Source: Pseudomonadota bacterium (GTDB taxonomy: Bacteria > Pseudomonadota > Alphaproteobacteria > Sphingomonadales > Sphingomonadaceae). From it: a stretch of 64,000 bases of DNA. Positions 42,548 to 51,724 of this stretch are shown here, piece by piece. The stretch is from the NCBI GenBank assembly GCA_963205175.1, contig CAUJIW010000178.1:1-64000 (forward strand). The letters run 5' to 3'. Numbering within the stretch: the stretch's first letter is position 1; each line of letters opens with the position of its first letter. A program made the translations under genes and the position numbers. Under the pieces are notes generated by a model, which saw nothing but the letters and a program-made list of their open reading frames with translations, was not told the origin of the DNA and did not search any database.

Positions 42548-43561
42548 ATGACGATGACCGATCACGCCCGCCCCGCCGTTGCTGACAGCGTTTTGCCGCT
42601 GATTGGCGACACGCCGCTCATCAAGCTGCAGCGCGCGTCCGCCGCGACCGGCTGTACCATCCTGGGCAAGGCGGAGTTCCTCAACCCCGGCGGCTCGGTG
42701 AAGGATCGTGCGGCGCTGGCGATCATCGAGGACGCCGAGGCACGCGGTGCGCTGGCGCCGGGTGGTGTCATCGTCGAGGGTACCGCCGGCAATACCGGCA
42801 TCGGCCTGGCGGTGGTCGCCAACGCCAAGGGCTACAGGACGATCATCGTCATGCCCGAGACCCAGAGTCAGGAGAAGAAGGATACCCTGACGGCGCTGGG
42901 CGCCGAGCTGGTGCTGGTGCCGCCGGCCGCGTTCTCCAACCCCGGTCACTACGTGCACACCTCCCGGCGGATCGCCGAGGAAACTCCGGGTGCGGTCTGG
43001 GCCAACCAGTTCGACAACATCGCCAACCGGCTGGCGCACATCAAGACCACCGCGCCGGAAATCTGGCGCCAGACCGGCGGCCGGGTGGATGCCTTCACCT
43101 GCGCGGTCGGCACCGGGGGCACGCTGGCGGGCGTCGGCATGGGCCTGAAGGAATTCAATCCCGACGTGGTGGTGGCGCTGACCGATCCGCATGGCGCCTC
43201 GCTCTACAGCTACTACGCGACGGGGGAACTCAAGGCCGAGGGTTCGTCGGTCGCCGAGGGAATCGGCCAGAGCCGGATCACCGCCAATCTCGATGGCGCG
43301 CCGGTGGACGACTGGTTCCGTGTTTCCGACGAGGAGGGGCTGGGTTACGTCTATGACCTGATGCAGTACGAAGGCCTGTGTCTGGGTCTGTCGTCAGGCA
43401 TCAACGTTGCCGGTGCGGTCCATCTTGCCCGCAAGCTGGGGCCGGGCAAGACCATCGTCACCATCTTGTGCGACTCCGGGCGGCAGTATCTGTCCAAGAT
43501 CTTCAACCCGGCCTGGCTCGCCGAGCGCGACCTGCCGCTGCCGCCGTGGATGGTGAAGTAA
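42548..43561 (+). CDS. Cysteine synthase-family PLP enzyme
   Basis: 337 residues from ATG 42548 (a second ATG at 42554 is possible). PLP-binding Lys is K52 in LNPGGSVKDRAAL; the phosphate-binding loop is EGTAGNTGIGLA (the canonical SGNTG is AGNTG here), and the C terminus has LGLSSGINVAGA and LCDSGRQYLSKIFN. It would make cysteine from O-acetylserine and sulfide, or act as a cystathionine beta-synthase-like relative; no C-terminal CBS domain is present. It is transcribed away from the flavin reductase. A long upstream in-frame extension is non-coding. Confidence 0.9.
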   Translation: MTMTDHARPAVADSVLPLIGDTPLIKLQRASAATGCTILGKAEFLNPGGSVKDRAALAIIEDAEARGALAPGGVIVEGTAGNTGIGLAVVANAKGYRTIIVMPETQSQEKKDTLTALGAELVLVPPAAFSNPGHYVHTSRRIAEETPGAVWANQFDNIANRLAHIKTTAPEIWRQTGGRVDAFTCAVGTGGTLAGVGMGLKEFNPDVVVALTDPHGASLYSYYATGELKAEGSSVAEGIGQSRITANLDGAPVDDWFRVSDEEGLGYVYDLMQYEGLCLGLSSGINVAGAVHLARKLGPGKTIVTILCDSGRQYLSKIFNPAWLAERDLPLPPWMVK

Positions 43562-43657
43562 TCCGGCGCATAGCGGCAACGGACTGTCGCCATTTCCGCT
43601 CTCGACCGTGAATCGCGGACCTGCTAGAGTATGCGCCACTCAAGGAGGGGTAAACTC

Positions 43658-43912
43658 ATGCTTCGCATCAGGCTTGGCCTGGCTGGGCTGGCGATCGTCA
43701 TGTTCGCGCTGATGGCGGCTGCCGCCGCCAACGTTGGCGTCGCGCGGTCGACGACGGCAGGCATGGCGCAGCGCTCGGCGCTCGCGGTGCTCGGGTTCGC
43801 CCCTGGTGGCGATGTGGTGGCGCCGCTTTCCCCGGCGCATGTCGGTGCCGACCCCGCGCCGATGCTGGCAGCCTGCCCCGATGCCAAGGCTCGCGCCGCC
43901 AAGACCGTCTGA
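43658..43912 (+). CDS. Small exported hypothetical protein
   Basis: 84 residues from ATG 43658, with AAGGAGGGG upstream. A signal peptide or membrane anchor covers about 3-27 (LGLAGLAIVMFALMAAAAAN). The rest is Ala/Pro-rich with no motif. The stop codon falls inside a 14-bp tandem repeat (43907-43948). Function unknown. Confidence 0.55.
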   Translation: MLRIRLGLAGLAIVMFALMAAAAANVGVARSTTAGMAQRSALAVLGFAPGGDVVAPLSPAHVGADPAPMLAACPDAKARAAKTV

Positions 43913-43948
43913 TACAGGGCGTCTGATACAGGGCGTCTGATACAGGCC
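43907..43948 (+). repeat. 14-bp tandem repeat, three copies
   Basis: The unit GTCTGATACAGGGC occurs three times head to tail, the last with one change. The TGA stop of the small gene at 43658-43912 is in the first unit, and each later unit carries the same stop. Confidence 0.9.
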
Positions 43949-44044
43949 CGGCGTCAGAGACCGCCGGCCCTCGTCTTGTCTCGCCTGTGCCACGGTTGCC
44001 GGTGACGGTGGCCCAACGGTGCTTGATGCCCGGCCAGGCATTGG

Positions 44045-44078
44045 CTAAGCAAAAATCCGCGACTAAGCAGAAATCCGC
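44045..44078 (+). repeat. 16-bp direct repeat upstream of the ABC ATPase gene
   Basis: CTAAGCAAAAATCCGC at 44045-44060 and CTAAGCAGAAATCCGC at 44063-44078, one mismatch, period 18 bp, ending 21 bp before the ATPase start. It could be a pair of binding sites in the promoter, or a slippage product. Confidence 0.75.
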
Positions 44079-44099
44079 CTGCCTTTTCATGGGTCACCG

Positions 44100-45038
44100 A
44101 TGACCGTCTCGCTCGAAGCTGACAGCCTGATCAAGCGCTACGGAGCCGTTGAGGCCGTCCGCAGCCTCAGTCTGAAGGTGGCGGCCGGCGAAGTGCTCGG
44201 GCTGCTTGGCCCCAATGGTGCGGGCAAGACCACAACCCTGCGCATGCTGACGGGCTATCTGCGGCCGACCGCCGGCCGGGCGCTGGTCAACGGTCTCGAT
44301 GTCTGGGCCGATCCGCTGGCCGCCCGTCGGGCACTGGGCTATCTGCCCGAAGGTGCGCCGCTGTATACCGAGATGGCGGTCGAGCCGTTCCTGCGTTTCT
44401 GTGCCGCCGCGCGCGGCCTCGATCGCGCGGCCGCGCGCGCCGCCATCGGATCGATTATCGACCGGCTGGCGCTGGGTCGCGTTCGATCGCAGGGTATCGA
44501 CACCCTGTCGAAGGGGTTTCGCCGCCGCGTCGGCCTGGCGCAGGCGGTCATGCACGACCCGTTGGCGCTGGTGCTCGACGAACCCACCGACGGGCTGGAT
44601 CCCAACCAGAAGCAGGCGGTACGTGACCTGATCGCCGGCCTGCGGCCCGGCCGGGCGATCATCGTGTCGACGCACATCCTGGAAGAAGTGGAGGCGATGT
44701 GCTCGCGGGTTGTCATTGTCGACCGGGGCCGCATCGTCGCCGATGGCACGCCGGAGCAGTTGCGCGCCAAGTCCCGCTATGCCCATGCCGTGACGCTGAC
44801 CTTCCCGATCGCCGCCGCCGTCGGCGCGGTGACCAATGGCTGGCGCCACGAGTTGCGGACGCTGCCGGACGGTCGGGTCCAGGTGACCCTGCTGTCGCCC
44901 GATGGCGCGCCCTTCCTGGATGCCGTGCGGCAGCGCTTGTCCGACCTCAAGGTCGTGCCGCTGGACCTGGTGGTGGAGGCCGGACGGCTGGATGACGTAT
45001 TCCGCGCGCTGACCCATGCCGAGGAGGACGCGGCGTGA
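44100..45038 (+). CDS. ABC transporter ATPase (Gld-like export system)
   Basis: 312 residues. Walker A GPNGAGKTT near 38-46, signature LSKGFRRRVGLAQA and Walker B LALVLDEPTDGLDP are intact. The C-terminal domain after residue 225 is of the kind found in GldA and CcmA-like ATPases. With the permease and auxiliary protein that follow it forms an ABC-2 type system related to GldAFG; outside gliding bacteria such systems are common and of unknown substrate. The next gene overlaps it by 4 bp. Confidence 0.9.
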   Translation: MTVSLEADSLIKRYGAVEAVRSLSLKVAAGEVLGLLGPNGAGKTTTLRMLTGYLRPTAGRALVNGLDVWADPLAARRALGYLPEGAPLYTEMAVEPFLRFCAAARGLDRAAARAAIGSIIDRLALGRVRSQGIDTLSKGFRRRVGLAQAVMHDPLALVLDEPTDGLDPNQKQAVRDLIAGLRPGRAIIVSTHILEEVEAMCSRVVIVDRGRIVADGTPEQLRAKSRYAHAVTLTFPIAAAVGAVTNGWRHELRTLPDGRVQVTLLSPDGAPFLDAVRQRLSDLKVVPLDLVVEAGRLDDVFRALTHAEEDAA

Positions 45039-45787
45039 CGGGCGGGCTGCTGACAGGCTGGCGGGCGGTGTTCGCGCGGGAGTTCACCGGCTATTTCGCG
45101 ACTCCGCTCGCCACCGTTTTCCTGGTGGTGTTTCTGGTCGCATCCAACGTGTTCGCTTTCTACGTCGGCGATTTTTTCGGCCGGGGACGGGCGGACCTTG
45201 AGTCCTTCTTCCAGTTCCATCCCTGGCTGTTCCTGCTGCTGGCGCCGGCTCTGGCCATGCGGCTCTGGGCGGAGGAGCGCCGCTCCGGCACCATGGAACT
45301 GCTGCTGACCCTGCCGGTTTCCACGGCCGGGGCGACGCTGGGCAAGTTCCTCGCCGCCTGGGCTTTCGTGGGCGTCGCGCTGTTGCTGACCTGGCCGTTG
45401 TGGCTGACCGTCAATCTGCTGGGCCGGCCTGACAATGGCGTGATTGTCGCGTCCTACCTGGCGTCATGGCTGATGGCGGGCGGTTATCTTGCCATCAGTG
45501 GCTGCCTGTCAGCCACCACCCGCAGCCAGACCAGCGCCTTTGTCGCCAGCGTGATGCTGTGCTTCCTGTTTCTCGTCGCCGGGCTGCCGATGGTGACGGA
45601 TTTCCTGCAGGGCTGGGCGCCGTCTTCACTCATCGGATTTATCACCTCGCTCAGTTTCCTGACCCATTTCAGCGCCATCACCCGGGGCGTGCTGGATCTT
45701 GGCGATCTGCTTTACTTCCTGGCGCTGATCATCGTCTGGCTGGTGGCCACGGTGGTGGTGGTTGACCTGAAGCGGGAGGGCGCGTGA
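45035..45787 (+). CDS. ABC-2 type permease (GldF-like)
   Basis: 250 residues from a GTG that overlaps the ATPase stop (GTGA). Six membrane segments; landmarks are FAREFTGYFATPLATVFLVV, RLWAEERRSGTMELLLTLPV and the final segment ALIIVWLVATVVVV. It forms the channel for the ATPase at 44100. Its stop overlaps the start of the next gene. Confidence 0.88.
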   Translation: MTGGLLTGWRAVFAREFTGYFATPLATVFLVVFLVASNVFAFYVGDFFGRGRADLESFFQFHPWLFLLLAPALAMRLWAEERRSGTMELLLTLPVSTAGATLGKFLAAWAFVGVALLLTWPLWLTVNLLGRPDNGVIVASYLASWLMAGGYLAISGCLSATTRSQTSAFVASVMLCFLFLVAGLPMVTDFLQGWAPSSLIGFITSLSFLTHFSAITRGVLDLGDLLYFLALIIVWLVATVVVVDLKREGA

Positions 45788-47661
45788 TGAGCCGTCGCCT
45801 GTTGCCCCGGGGGCCGCTGGCGCTGCTGGTGCTGGCGCTGCTGTTCGTTCTGGCGGTCATTGCGAGCAATCTGCTGACGGGCCGCGCCCGTCTCGATCTC
45901 ACCGAGGACCGCCTGTACACGCTGAGCCCCGGCGCGGTCCGGCTGCTGGCGGCATTGCCCGCCTCGGTCAAACTGACATTGTATTTCTCCGAACAGGAGA
46001 CGGCGGCGGCGCCGCAGATCAACCTGTACGGCCGACGCGTCGCCGATCTGCTGGAGGCGTTCGTCCGCGCGTCCGACGGCAAGCTGCGGGTGAAGCGCGT
46101 CGACCCCGAGGCCTTCTCCGCGACCGAGGATGCGGCGGTGGCCGCCGGTCTGCGCGGGGTGGACCTGGGCAACGGCACGTCCGTTTATCTCGGCCTGGTG
46201 GGCGAGCGCCCGGCCTCGGCGGGGCGGCCGGCCGCGCGCGAGGTGATCCCGTTCCTGGCGCCGGACCGCGAGCCGCAGCTGGAGTATGACCTGGCGCGGC
46301 TGATCCAGCGGCTGACCACGCCCGAGCTGCCCCGCGTCGCCGTGCTGTCGTCGCTGCCGCTCGCCTTCGGCCATGGCGGACCGGTGGCGATGATGCAGGG
46401 ACAGTCGGCGCCCTACGTCATCTACGATCAGTTGCGGCAGTCGTTCGACGTGCGGCTGATGGATCCCGAGAGCGCCGTCATTCCCGAAGGCACCCGTCTT
46501 CTGGTGCTTGCTCATCCGCCGCGGCTGACCGAAGCGCAGCTGCGTGCTGTCGATGCCTTCGTGATGGCGGGCGGGCGTCTGCTGGCCCTTGTCGATCCGC
46601 TGTCGGAGATCGGCCGGGCGACCGGCGGCGGACCCGATCAGGGGCTGGGCCTTGGCGACCAGCCGGGCATGGTGGCCTCGCGCTCCGACCTGCGGCCGCT
46701 GCTGGCGGCCTGGGGTGTCGACCTGGACGATCGCCATGTGGTGGCTGACGGCCGTTTCGCGCAGCGGGTGGACATGGGTGCCGATGCCGGCGGGGCGCCG
46801 ACCCTGGTCACCTATCTGCCCTGGCTGGCGCTGCCGCGCGAGGCGATGAACGCGCACGACGTCGCCACCGCCAGCCTGCGCCAGCTCAATGTCGCGGCGG
46901 CCGGCCAGTTGCGGCTGAAGCCGCCGGCCGGCGTGACGGCGACGCCGCTCATCACGTCCTCGAATGCCGCCCAGCTGGTGCCGGTGGAGCGGCTGGCCGC
47001 CGGGCCGGACCCGGTGGGGCTGATCCGTAGCTTCCGCGCCTCGGGCGATACCTATGTGCTGGCGGCCCGGCTGACCGGCCGGCTGCCATCGGCCTTTCCG
47101 GTCGCGGGCGGCGTTGATGCGCGGTCAGCGCCGACCGCCGTGGTGGTGGTCGCCGACACTGATCTGCTGGAAGACCAGATGTGGGCCCAGCCGCAGATGC
47201 TGCTGGGCCAGCGGGTGTTCACGCCGTTCGCCGACAACGGTGCGTTCGTGCTCAACGTGGCCGATACGCTGCTGGGCGCCGATACGCTGGTGTCGCTGCG
47301 CTCGCGCGGGGTGGCGACCCGGCCGTTCGTGGTGATGGAGCAACTGCGCCAGCGGGCCGAGCGCCGGTTCCTCGATCGCCAGGCCGACCTGGAGCAGGCG
47401 CTGCGGGACTCGGAGCAGCGGCTGCGGACGCTGGAGGCCCAGGGTGAGTCGCAGGAAGCCGAACTCGCCCGGGTGCGTGACCTGATGGTGCAGACGCGCC
47501 GCGACCTCCGGGCGGTCCAGCGCGATCTGCGGGCCGAAGTCGAAGGACTGGAGACCTTGCTGGCGGGCGCCAACATCGCCTTCATGCCGGTTGTGGTCGT
47601 GATGGTGGCTGCTGTCGGCGCGCTATGGCGTCGCTGGCGGCGGGCGAAGGCAAGGGGATGA
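45787..47661 (+). CDS. Gld-like auxiliary membrane protein
   Basis: 624 residues from ATG 45787 (GTG 45784 also possible). An N-terminal membrane segment (LALLVLALLFVLAVIASNLL) is followed by LDLTEDRLYTLSPGAVRLL, the hallmark of GldG/auxiliary ABC components. A large periplasmic part with a coiled coil at about 515-595 follows, and a C-terminal membrane segment (FMPVVVVMVAAVGALW) closes the protein. It couples to the permease by overlap at both ends. The substrate is unknown. Confidence 0.88.
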   Translation: MSRRLLPRGPLALLVLALLFVLAVIASNLLTGRARLDLTEDRLYTLSPGAVRLLAALPASVKLTLYFSEQETAAAPQINLYGRRVADLLEAFVRASDGKLRVKRVDPEAFSATEDAAVAAGLRGVDLGNGTSVYLGLVGERPASAGRPAAREVIPFLAPDREPQLEYDLARLIQRLTTPELPRVAVLSSLPLAFGHGGPVAMMQGQSAPYVIYDQLRQSFDVRLMDPESAVIPEGTRLLVLAHPPRLTEAQLRAVDAFVMAGGRLLALVDPLSEIGRATGGGPDQGLGLGDQPGMVASRSDLRPLLAAWGVDLDDRHVVADGRFAQRVDMGADAGGAPTLVTYLPWLALPREAMNAHDVATASLRQLNVAAAGQLRLKPPAGVTATPLITSSNAAQLVPVERLAAGPDPVGLIRSFRASGDTYVLAARLTGRLPSAFPVAGGVDARSAPTAVVVVADTDLLEDQMWAQPQMLLGQRVFTPFADNGAFVLNVADTLLGADTLVSLRSRGVATRPFVVMEQLRQRAERRFLDRQADLEQALRDSEQRLRTLEAQGESQEAELARVRDLMVQTRRDLRAVQRDLRAEVEGLETLLAGANIAFMPVVVVMVAAVGALWRRWRRAKARG

Positions 47662-48656
47662 CAATGATGGCACTGACGCCGCAGGCCAAACGCTGGATCA
47701 TGCTCGGCGTGACGCTGGCGGCGGCACTGGTGCTGGCCATGATGCTGCTGGGCCGGGGTGCCTTCAGCGGGAATGACGCCCTGCTGCCGGGTTTCGATGA
47801 ACAGGTGCCGGCAGTGGCGCGGCTGCGCATCGCCGGTCCGCCCGGTGCGGTTGAGCTGGCTCGCACGAAGGACGGCAGCTGGGTGCTGGCCAGTGCCGGC
47901 AACGCGCCGGCGCGTGCGGAGATGGTGGACCAGGTGCTCGATGCCGTGGCGAGCGCCGGCATCGTGGCCGCGCAGCCGAAGGATCTGCCGGCGATGACGT
48001 CCGGTCTGGATGCAGGGGTGCAGGTGACGGTGCGGGATGCCGGCGGCAAGATGCTGGCGGCGCTGACCATTGGCAAGCCCGCCGGCGACGATCAGGTCTA
48101 TGCGCGGGTGGAGGGGGCGTCGGCCCCGGTGATCGCCAGCGGCTTGCCGGCACTGGCGCTGGAGGCTGCCCGCTGGACCACGCTGAGGCTACCGGCGATC
48201 GCGCCCGAGCGTATCAAGTCGGTGCGGGTGCTCCATGCCGACGGCGACATCGCCGCCTTCGCGCGCGGTCTCGCCGGTCAGCCGTTCCAGCTCACCAGTG
48301 GTGACGCGGCCCGCGCCAACCCGGCGGCAATCGAGCAGTCGGCCCGTGTCTATGGCGACCTGTCGTTCACCGGGCTTGCCTCCGCCAGGGACATCAGCTG
48401 GCCGGGCGCCAGCATGATTTTCGTCGAGACCTTCGATGGACTGGTGGTGACGCTGCTGGCGAAGCCGGCCGGCGCGGTGTCGCAGGTGCGCATCAATGCC
48501 CACTTCGTGGCGCCACTGGGCCTCGCGGCGGAGGCCAAGACCAGGGGCGAGGCCGAGGCCCACGCCATCAACGACCTGCGCGCCTATGCCTTCACGCTGC
48601 CGGCCGCCCAGGCTGCCGTGCTCAACCGTCGCGGGATGGCGCTGCTGCGCGACTGA
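47658..48656 (+). CDS. DUF4340-type protein of the Gld-like operon
   Basis: 332 residues from ATG 47658, overlapping the previous stop by 4 bp and preceded by AAGGGG. One N-terminal membrane anchor (IMLGVTLAAALVLAMMLLG) and a periplasmic part made of similar beta-rich modules, e.g. LARTKDGSWVLASAGNAPAR. Proteins of this type usually follow GldG-like genes, as here. The function is not known; a role at the periplasmic face of the transporter is inferred from the constant linkage. Confidence 0.82.
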   Translation: MTMMALTPQAKRWIMLGVTLAAALVLAMMLLGRGAFSGNDALLPGFDEQVPAVARLRIAGPPGAVELARTKDGSWVLASAGNAPARAEMVDQVLDAVASAGIVAAQPKDLPAMTSGLDAGVQVTVRDAGGKMLAALTIGKPAGDDQVYARVEGASAPVIASGLPALALEAARWTTLRLPAIAPERIKSVRVLHADGDIAAFARGLAGQPFQLTSGDAARANPAAIEQSARVYGDLSFTGLASARDISWPGASMIFVETFDGLVVTLLAKPAGAVSQVRINAHFVAPLGLAAEAKTRGEAEAHAINDLRAYAFTLPAAQAAVLNRRGMALLRD

Positions 48657-48728
48657 GCACGTGACCCCTCTTCCGTTTCCGGCTCGCCATCCCTAAATCC
48701 GGCGTCAGGAACCGGTAACGATCAGGGG

Positions 48729-50615
48729 ATGATGACCGCCATGGCTGACCGCGACGCCACCCAGACGCCCGAGACCTTCGGTTTTCAGGCCGAGGTCGCC
48801 AAGCTGCTGCACATGATGACGCACTCGGTCTATTCCGAGCGCGAGATTTTCCTGCGCGAGCTGATTTCCAATGCCGCCGACGCCTGCGACCGGCGCCGCT
48901 ACGAGGCGCTGACCGACGCCAGCCTGCTGGGCGACACGCCGCTGGAGATCGCCATCACCGTCGATCCGCAGGCGAAAACGCTGACGCTTGCCGATTCCGG
49001 CATCGGCATGACCCGCCAGGAGATGATCGACAATCTGGGCACCATCGCGCGCTCCGGCACCGCCCGCTTCATGGAAGCGATGAAGACCGCCGAGACCAGG
49101 CACAGCGCGCCGGAGCTGATCGGCCAGTTCGGCGTCGGCTTCTATTCCGCCTTCATGGTCGCCGACAAGGTGACGGTGGTCAGCCGCCGCGCCGGTGCGG
49201 ACGAGGCGTGGGAGTGGGTGTCCGACGGGCTGGGCAGCTTCACCCTCGAACCCGCCCACCGCGAGGCCGCCGGCACCACCATCACGCTGCACATGAAGGA
49301 GGACGCGGGCGAGTTCCTGGAGAAGTACCGCCTGCAATCCATCGTGCGCACCTATTCCGACCACATCGCGGTGCCGGTGAAGCTGGCGCTGGGCGCGGAG
49401 GTGCCGGAGGCGGTCAACGCCGCCCAGGCGCTGTGGACGCGGCCGAAATCGGAGATCGAGGACAAGGACTACGCCGAATTCTATCGCCATGTCGGCGGCC
49501 AGTTCGACGCGCCGGCGCGCACGCTGCATTTCAAGGCCGAAGGCAAGCTCGACTACACCTGCCTGCTGTTCACGCCGTCCACCCCGCCGTTCGACCTCTA
49601 CGAGCCCGAGCGCAAGTCGAAGGTGAAGCTCTACGTTCGCCGGGTGTTCATCACCGACGAGTGCGACAGCTTGCTGCCGCCCTGGCTGCGCTTCCTGCGC
49701 GGCGTCGTCGATGCCCAGGATCTGGCGCTCAACATCTCCCGTGAGATGCTGCAGCACAATCCGGTGCTGGCGGCCATGAAGAAGGCGATCACCGGCAAGG
49801 TGCTCGCCGACTACGCCCGGCTGGCCGACAAGGAGCCCGAGAGCTACCTGAAAATCTGGGAGACTTTCGGCCGGGTGCTGAAGGAAGGCCTGTACGAGGA
49901 TTTCGAGCGGCGCGACGAGCTGCTGAAGCTTGCCCGCTTCAAGTCCACCGGGGTCGAGGGCTGGACCACTCTCGCCGACTATGCGGGGCGGATGAAGGAC
50001 GGCCAGGACGCGATCTACTACCTCACCGCCGACGATGGCGGCGCGCACAGCCCGCAGCTGGAAGGCTACAAGGCGCGCGGCGTCGAGGTGCTGCTGCTCA
50101 CCGACCCGATCGACGATTTCTGGCTGGGTGCCATCCACGAATTCGATGGCAAGCCGTTCCAGTCGGTGACCAGGGCCGATGCCAGGCTGAAGGATCTCGG
50201 GGAGGCGCCGGCGGAGGGCGAGGCGGTGCCGGAGGTCGATCTGGCGCGGCTGGTCGAGGTGATGAAGGGGGTGCTGGGCGAGGCAGTGAAGGACATCCGC
50301 GCCTCCGACCGGCTGGTGGCCAGCCCCGCCTGCCTGGTCGCCGACGAGGGCGACATGGACCTGCGGCTGGCGCGTATGCTGAAGGCGCACGACCGGCTGA
50401 ACGCGGTGGCGCCGCGCGTGCTCGAACTCAATCCGCGCCACGCGCTGGTGCGCCGGCTCGCCGCCCGCGCGGGCGAGGACGGCAGCTACGACAGCATCGC
50501 CTTGGCCAGCCAGCTGCTGCTCGATCAGGCGCGCATTCTGGAGGGCGAGCCGCTGCCCGACCCGGCGGGCTTTGCCAGCCGGCTGGCCGAGCTGCTGTCG
50601 CGCGGTCTCGCCTGA
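48729..50615 (+). CDS. htpG: Chaperone protein HtpG (Hsp90 family)
   Basis: 628 residues. The N-terminal ATPase domain has FLRELISNAADACDR, LADSGIGMTRQEMIDNLGTI and GQFGVGFYSAFMVADKV; the middle domain has LYVRRVFITDECDSLLPPWL, then RFLRGVVD. The protein assists folding of client proteins, with DnaK. ATGs at 48729, 48732 and 48741 are all possible; AGGGG at 48724-48728 spaces best with 48741. All ATP-binding motifs are intact. Confidence 0.96.
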   Translation: MMTAMADRDATQTPETFGFQAEVAKLLHMMTHSVYSEREIFLRELISNAADACDRRRYEALTDASLLGDTPLEIAITVDPQAKTLTLADSGIGMTRQEMIDNLGTIARSGTARFMEAMKTAETRHSAPELIGQFGVGFYSAFMVADKVTVVSRRAGADEAWEWVSDGLGSFTLEPAHREAAGTTITLHMKEDAGEFLEKYRLQSIVRTYSDHIAVPVKLALGAEVPEAVNAAQALWTRPKSEIEDKDYAEFYRHVGGQFDAPARTLHFKAEGKLDYTCLLFTPSTPPFDLYEPERKSKVKLYVRRVFITDECDSLLPPWLRFLRGVVDAQDLALNISREMLQHNPVLAAMKKAITGKVLADYARLADKEPESYLKIWETFGRVLKEGLYEDFERRDELLKLARFKSTGVEGWTTLADYAGRMKDGQDAIYYLTADDGGAHSPQLEGYKARGVEVLLLTDPIDDFWLGAIHEFDGKPFQSVTRADARLKDLGEAPAEGEAVPEVDLARLVEVMKGVLGEAVKDIRASDRLVASPACLVADEGDMDLRLARMLKAHDRLNAVAPRVLELNPRHALVRRLAARAGEDGSYDSIALASQLLLDQARILEGEPLPDPAGFASRLAELLSRGLA

Positions 50616-50656
50616 GCCGGTGGTGGCGTGACGGCCGGGTCAGGCCCGGCCGGCAT

Positions 50657-51076
50657 TCACCCGAGCACCGACCAGTCCGCCGCGCTGAAGGCCGCGACCA
50701 GCAGCGAGATCAGCGCGCCAAAGGAAATCGTCCAGACCAGACCCCGCAGGTAGGGCACGCCCAACGCGTAGAGCGGCAGATAGACGATCCGCGCCGCCGC
50801 GAAGGTCATCGCGGCCGTGCGGGTGCCCGGGGTGCTGACTTGCATCAGGGCGAGGATGATCACGACGCCGAGAAAGAAGGGCAGCGTTTCGTGCAGGTTG
50901 CGCAGCGCTCGCGTCAGCCGGCCCAGCAGCGGGGAATCCGCCACCGGCGAGGGGGTGTCCTGTGCTGAATTTGCGTAAGGCACGCCATGCACGCGGCGAT
51001 ACTCGATCGCCTGGAGGGTGACCTGCACGACGCCCAGCGCGATGACGACGAGGGCGGCGAGGATTTCAACCGTCAT
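50657..51076 (-). CDS. MAPEG-family membrane protein
   Basis: 139 residues from ATG 51076, with GGAG six bases upstream; an ATG at 51088 contains that site. Four membrane segments with the MAPEG phrase SPLLGRLTRALRNLHETLPF at about 50-70. Family members include microsomal glutathione transferases and many bacterial proteins of unknown role. It lies directly downstream of the c-type lipoprotein gene on the same strand. Confidence 0.85.
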   Translation of the reverse strand: MTVEILAALVVIALGVVQVTLQAIEYRRVHGVPYANSAQDTPSPVADSPLLGRLTRALRNLHETLPFFLGVVIILALMQVSTPGTRTAAMTFAAARIVYLPLYALGVPYLRGLVWTISFGALISLLVAAFSAADWSVLG

Positions 51077-51090
51077 GGGAAGCTCCATCT

Positions 51091-51708
51091 TCAGGGTTCG
51101 GCAGGGGGCGGGGCGGTAAACTGAAGCAGCGAGTTCAGCGCCTCGGACTCCGCGTCCGTCAGTGTGGCTGGCGGACAGCGCGGATCGGTCTTCTGCAGGG
51201 CGCGGATCATGTCGTCGGTAAGCGGAATCGGGTCGCAGCCGTGGTCCGTCGAGCAGATCATGTCCCACTGCTTCCCGGCCTTGGCGTGGCATTCCAGGCA
51301 GTTGCCACCGAAGCGGTTGACGACATCGACATGACCACGCCGGCGGATCGCCGACCCCCGGGGGCTGACATCGAGCTCGAAGAACTCCCAGTCGTTCGTC
51401 GCCGCGCTGAAACCGGCCTCGCGCTTGATCATGACCTCGGTCGGGACGAGCTGCACCACCGACCCCGCCGGAAAGGTGCCGCCGGTCGCCGATTGGGCGA
51501 CCCTGACCGTCTCTTCCAAATTGCCGGCGAGATTGCCGACATAGAATCGGCCAACCGGCATCAGCTCCCGCATGCAGCCAAAGTCGGCCTGCGTGATCTG
51601 ACGGGTCTGCGGCGGCGTCTTCGCCGGCGTGGGCGGCGAACAGCCGGTGAGCGCGGCAAGGCCGACGGCGGCGGCGGCCAGGAGCGCGGTTCTCGCCAAA
51701 GCCTGCAT
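51091..51708 (-). CDS. P460-like c-type cytochrome lipoprotein
   Basis: 205 residues from ATG 51708. The signal sequence ends in LAALTGC, a lipobox. A single haem-binding CxxCH (CLECHAK) lies near residue 140, inside GGNCLECHAKAGKQWDMICS, the pattern of cytochrome P460/c'-beta proteins, with the typical preceding WEFFELDVSPRG. Relatives bind or detoxify NO or hydroxylamine. A nested palindrome of 53 bp lies 16 bp upstream (51725-51777). Location near hmp and norR supports a role in nitrosative stress, which is inference. Confidence 0.75.
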   Translation of the reverse strand: MQALARTALLAAAAVGLAALTGCSPPTPAKTPPQTRQITQADFGCMRELMPVGRFYVGNLAGNLEETVRVAQSATGGTFPAGSVVQLVPTEVMIKREAGFSAATNDWEFFELDVSPRGSAIRRRGHVDVVNRFGGNCLECHAKAGKQWDMICSTDHGCDPIPLTDDMIRALQKTDPRCPPATLTDAESEALNSLLQFTAPPPAEP

Positions 51709-51724
51709 GGGACACCTCATCTTG

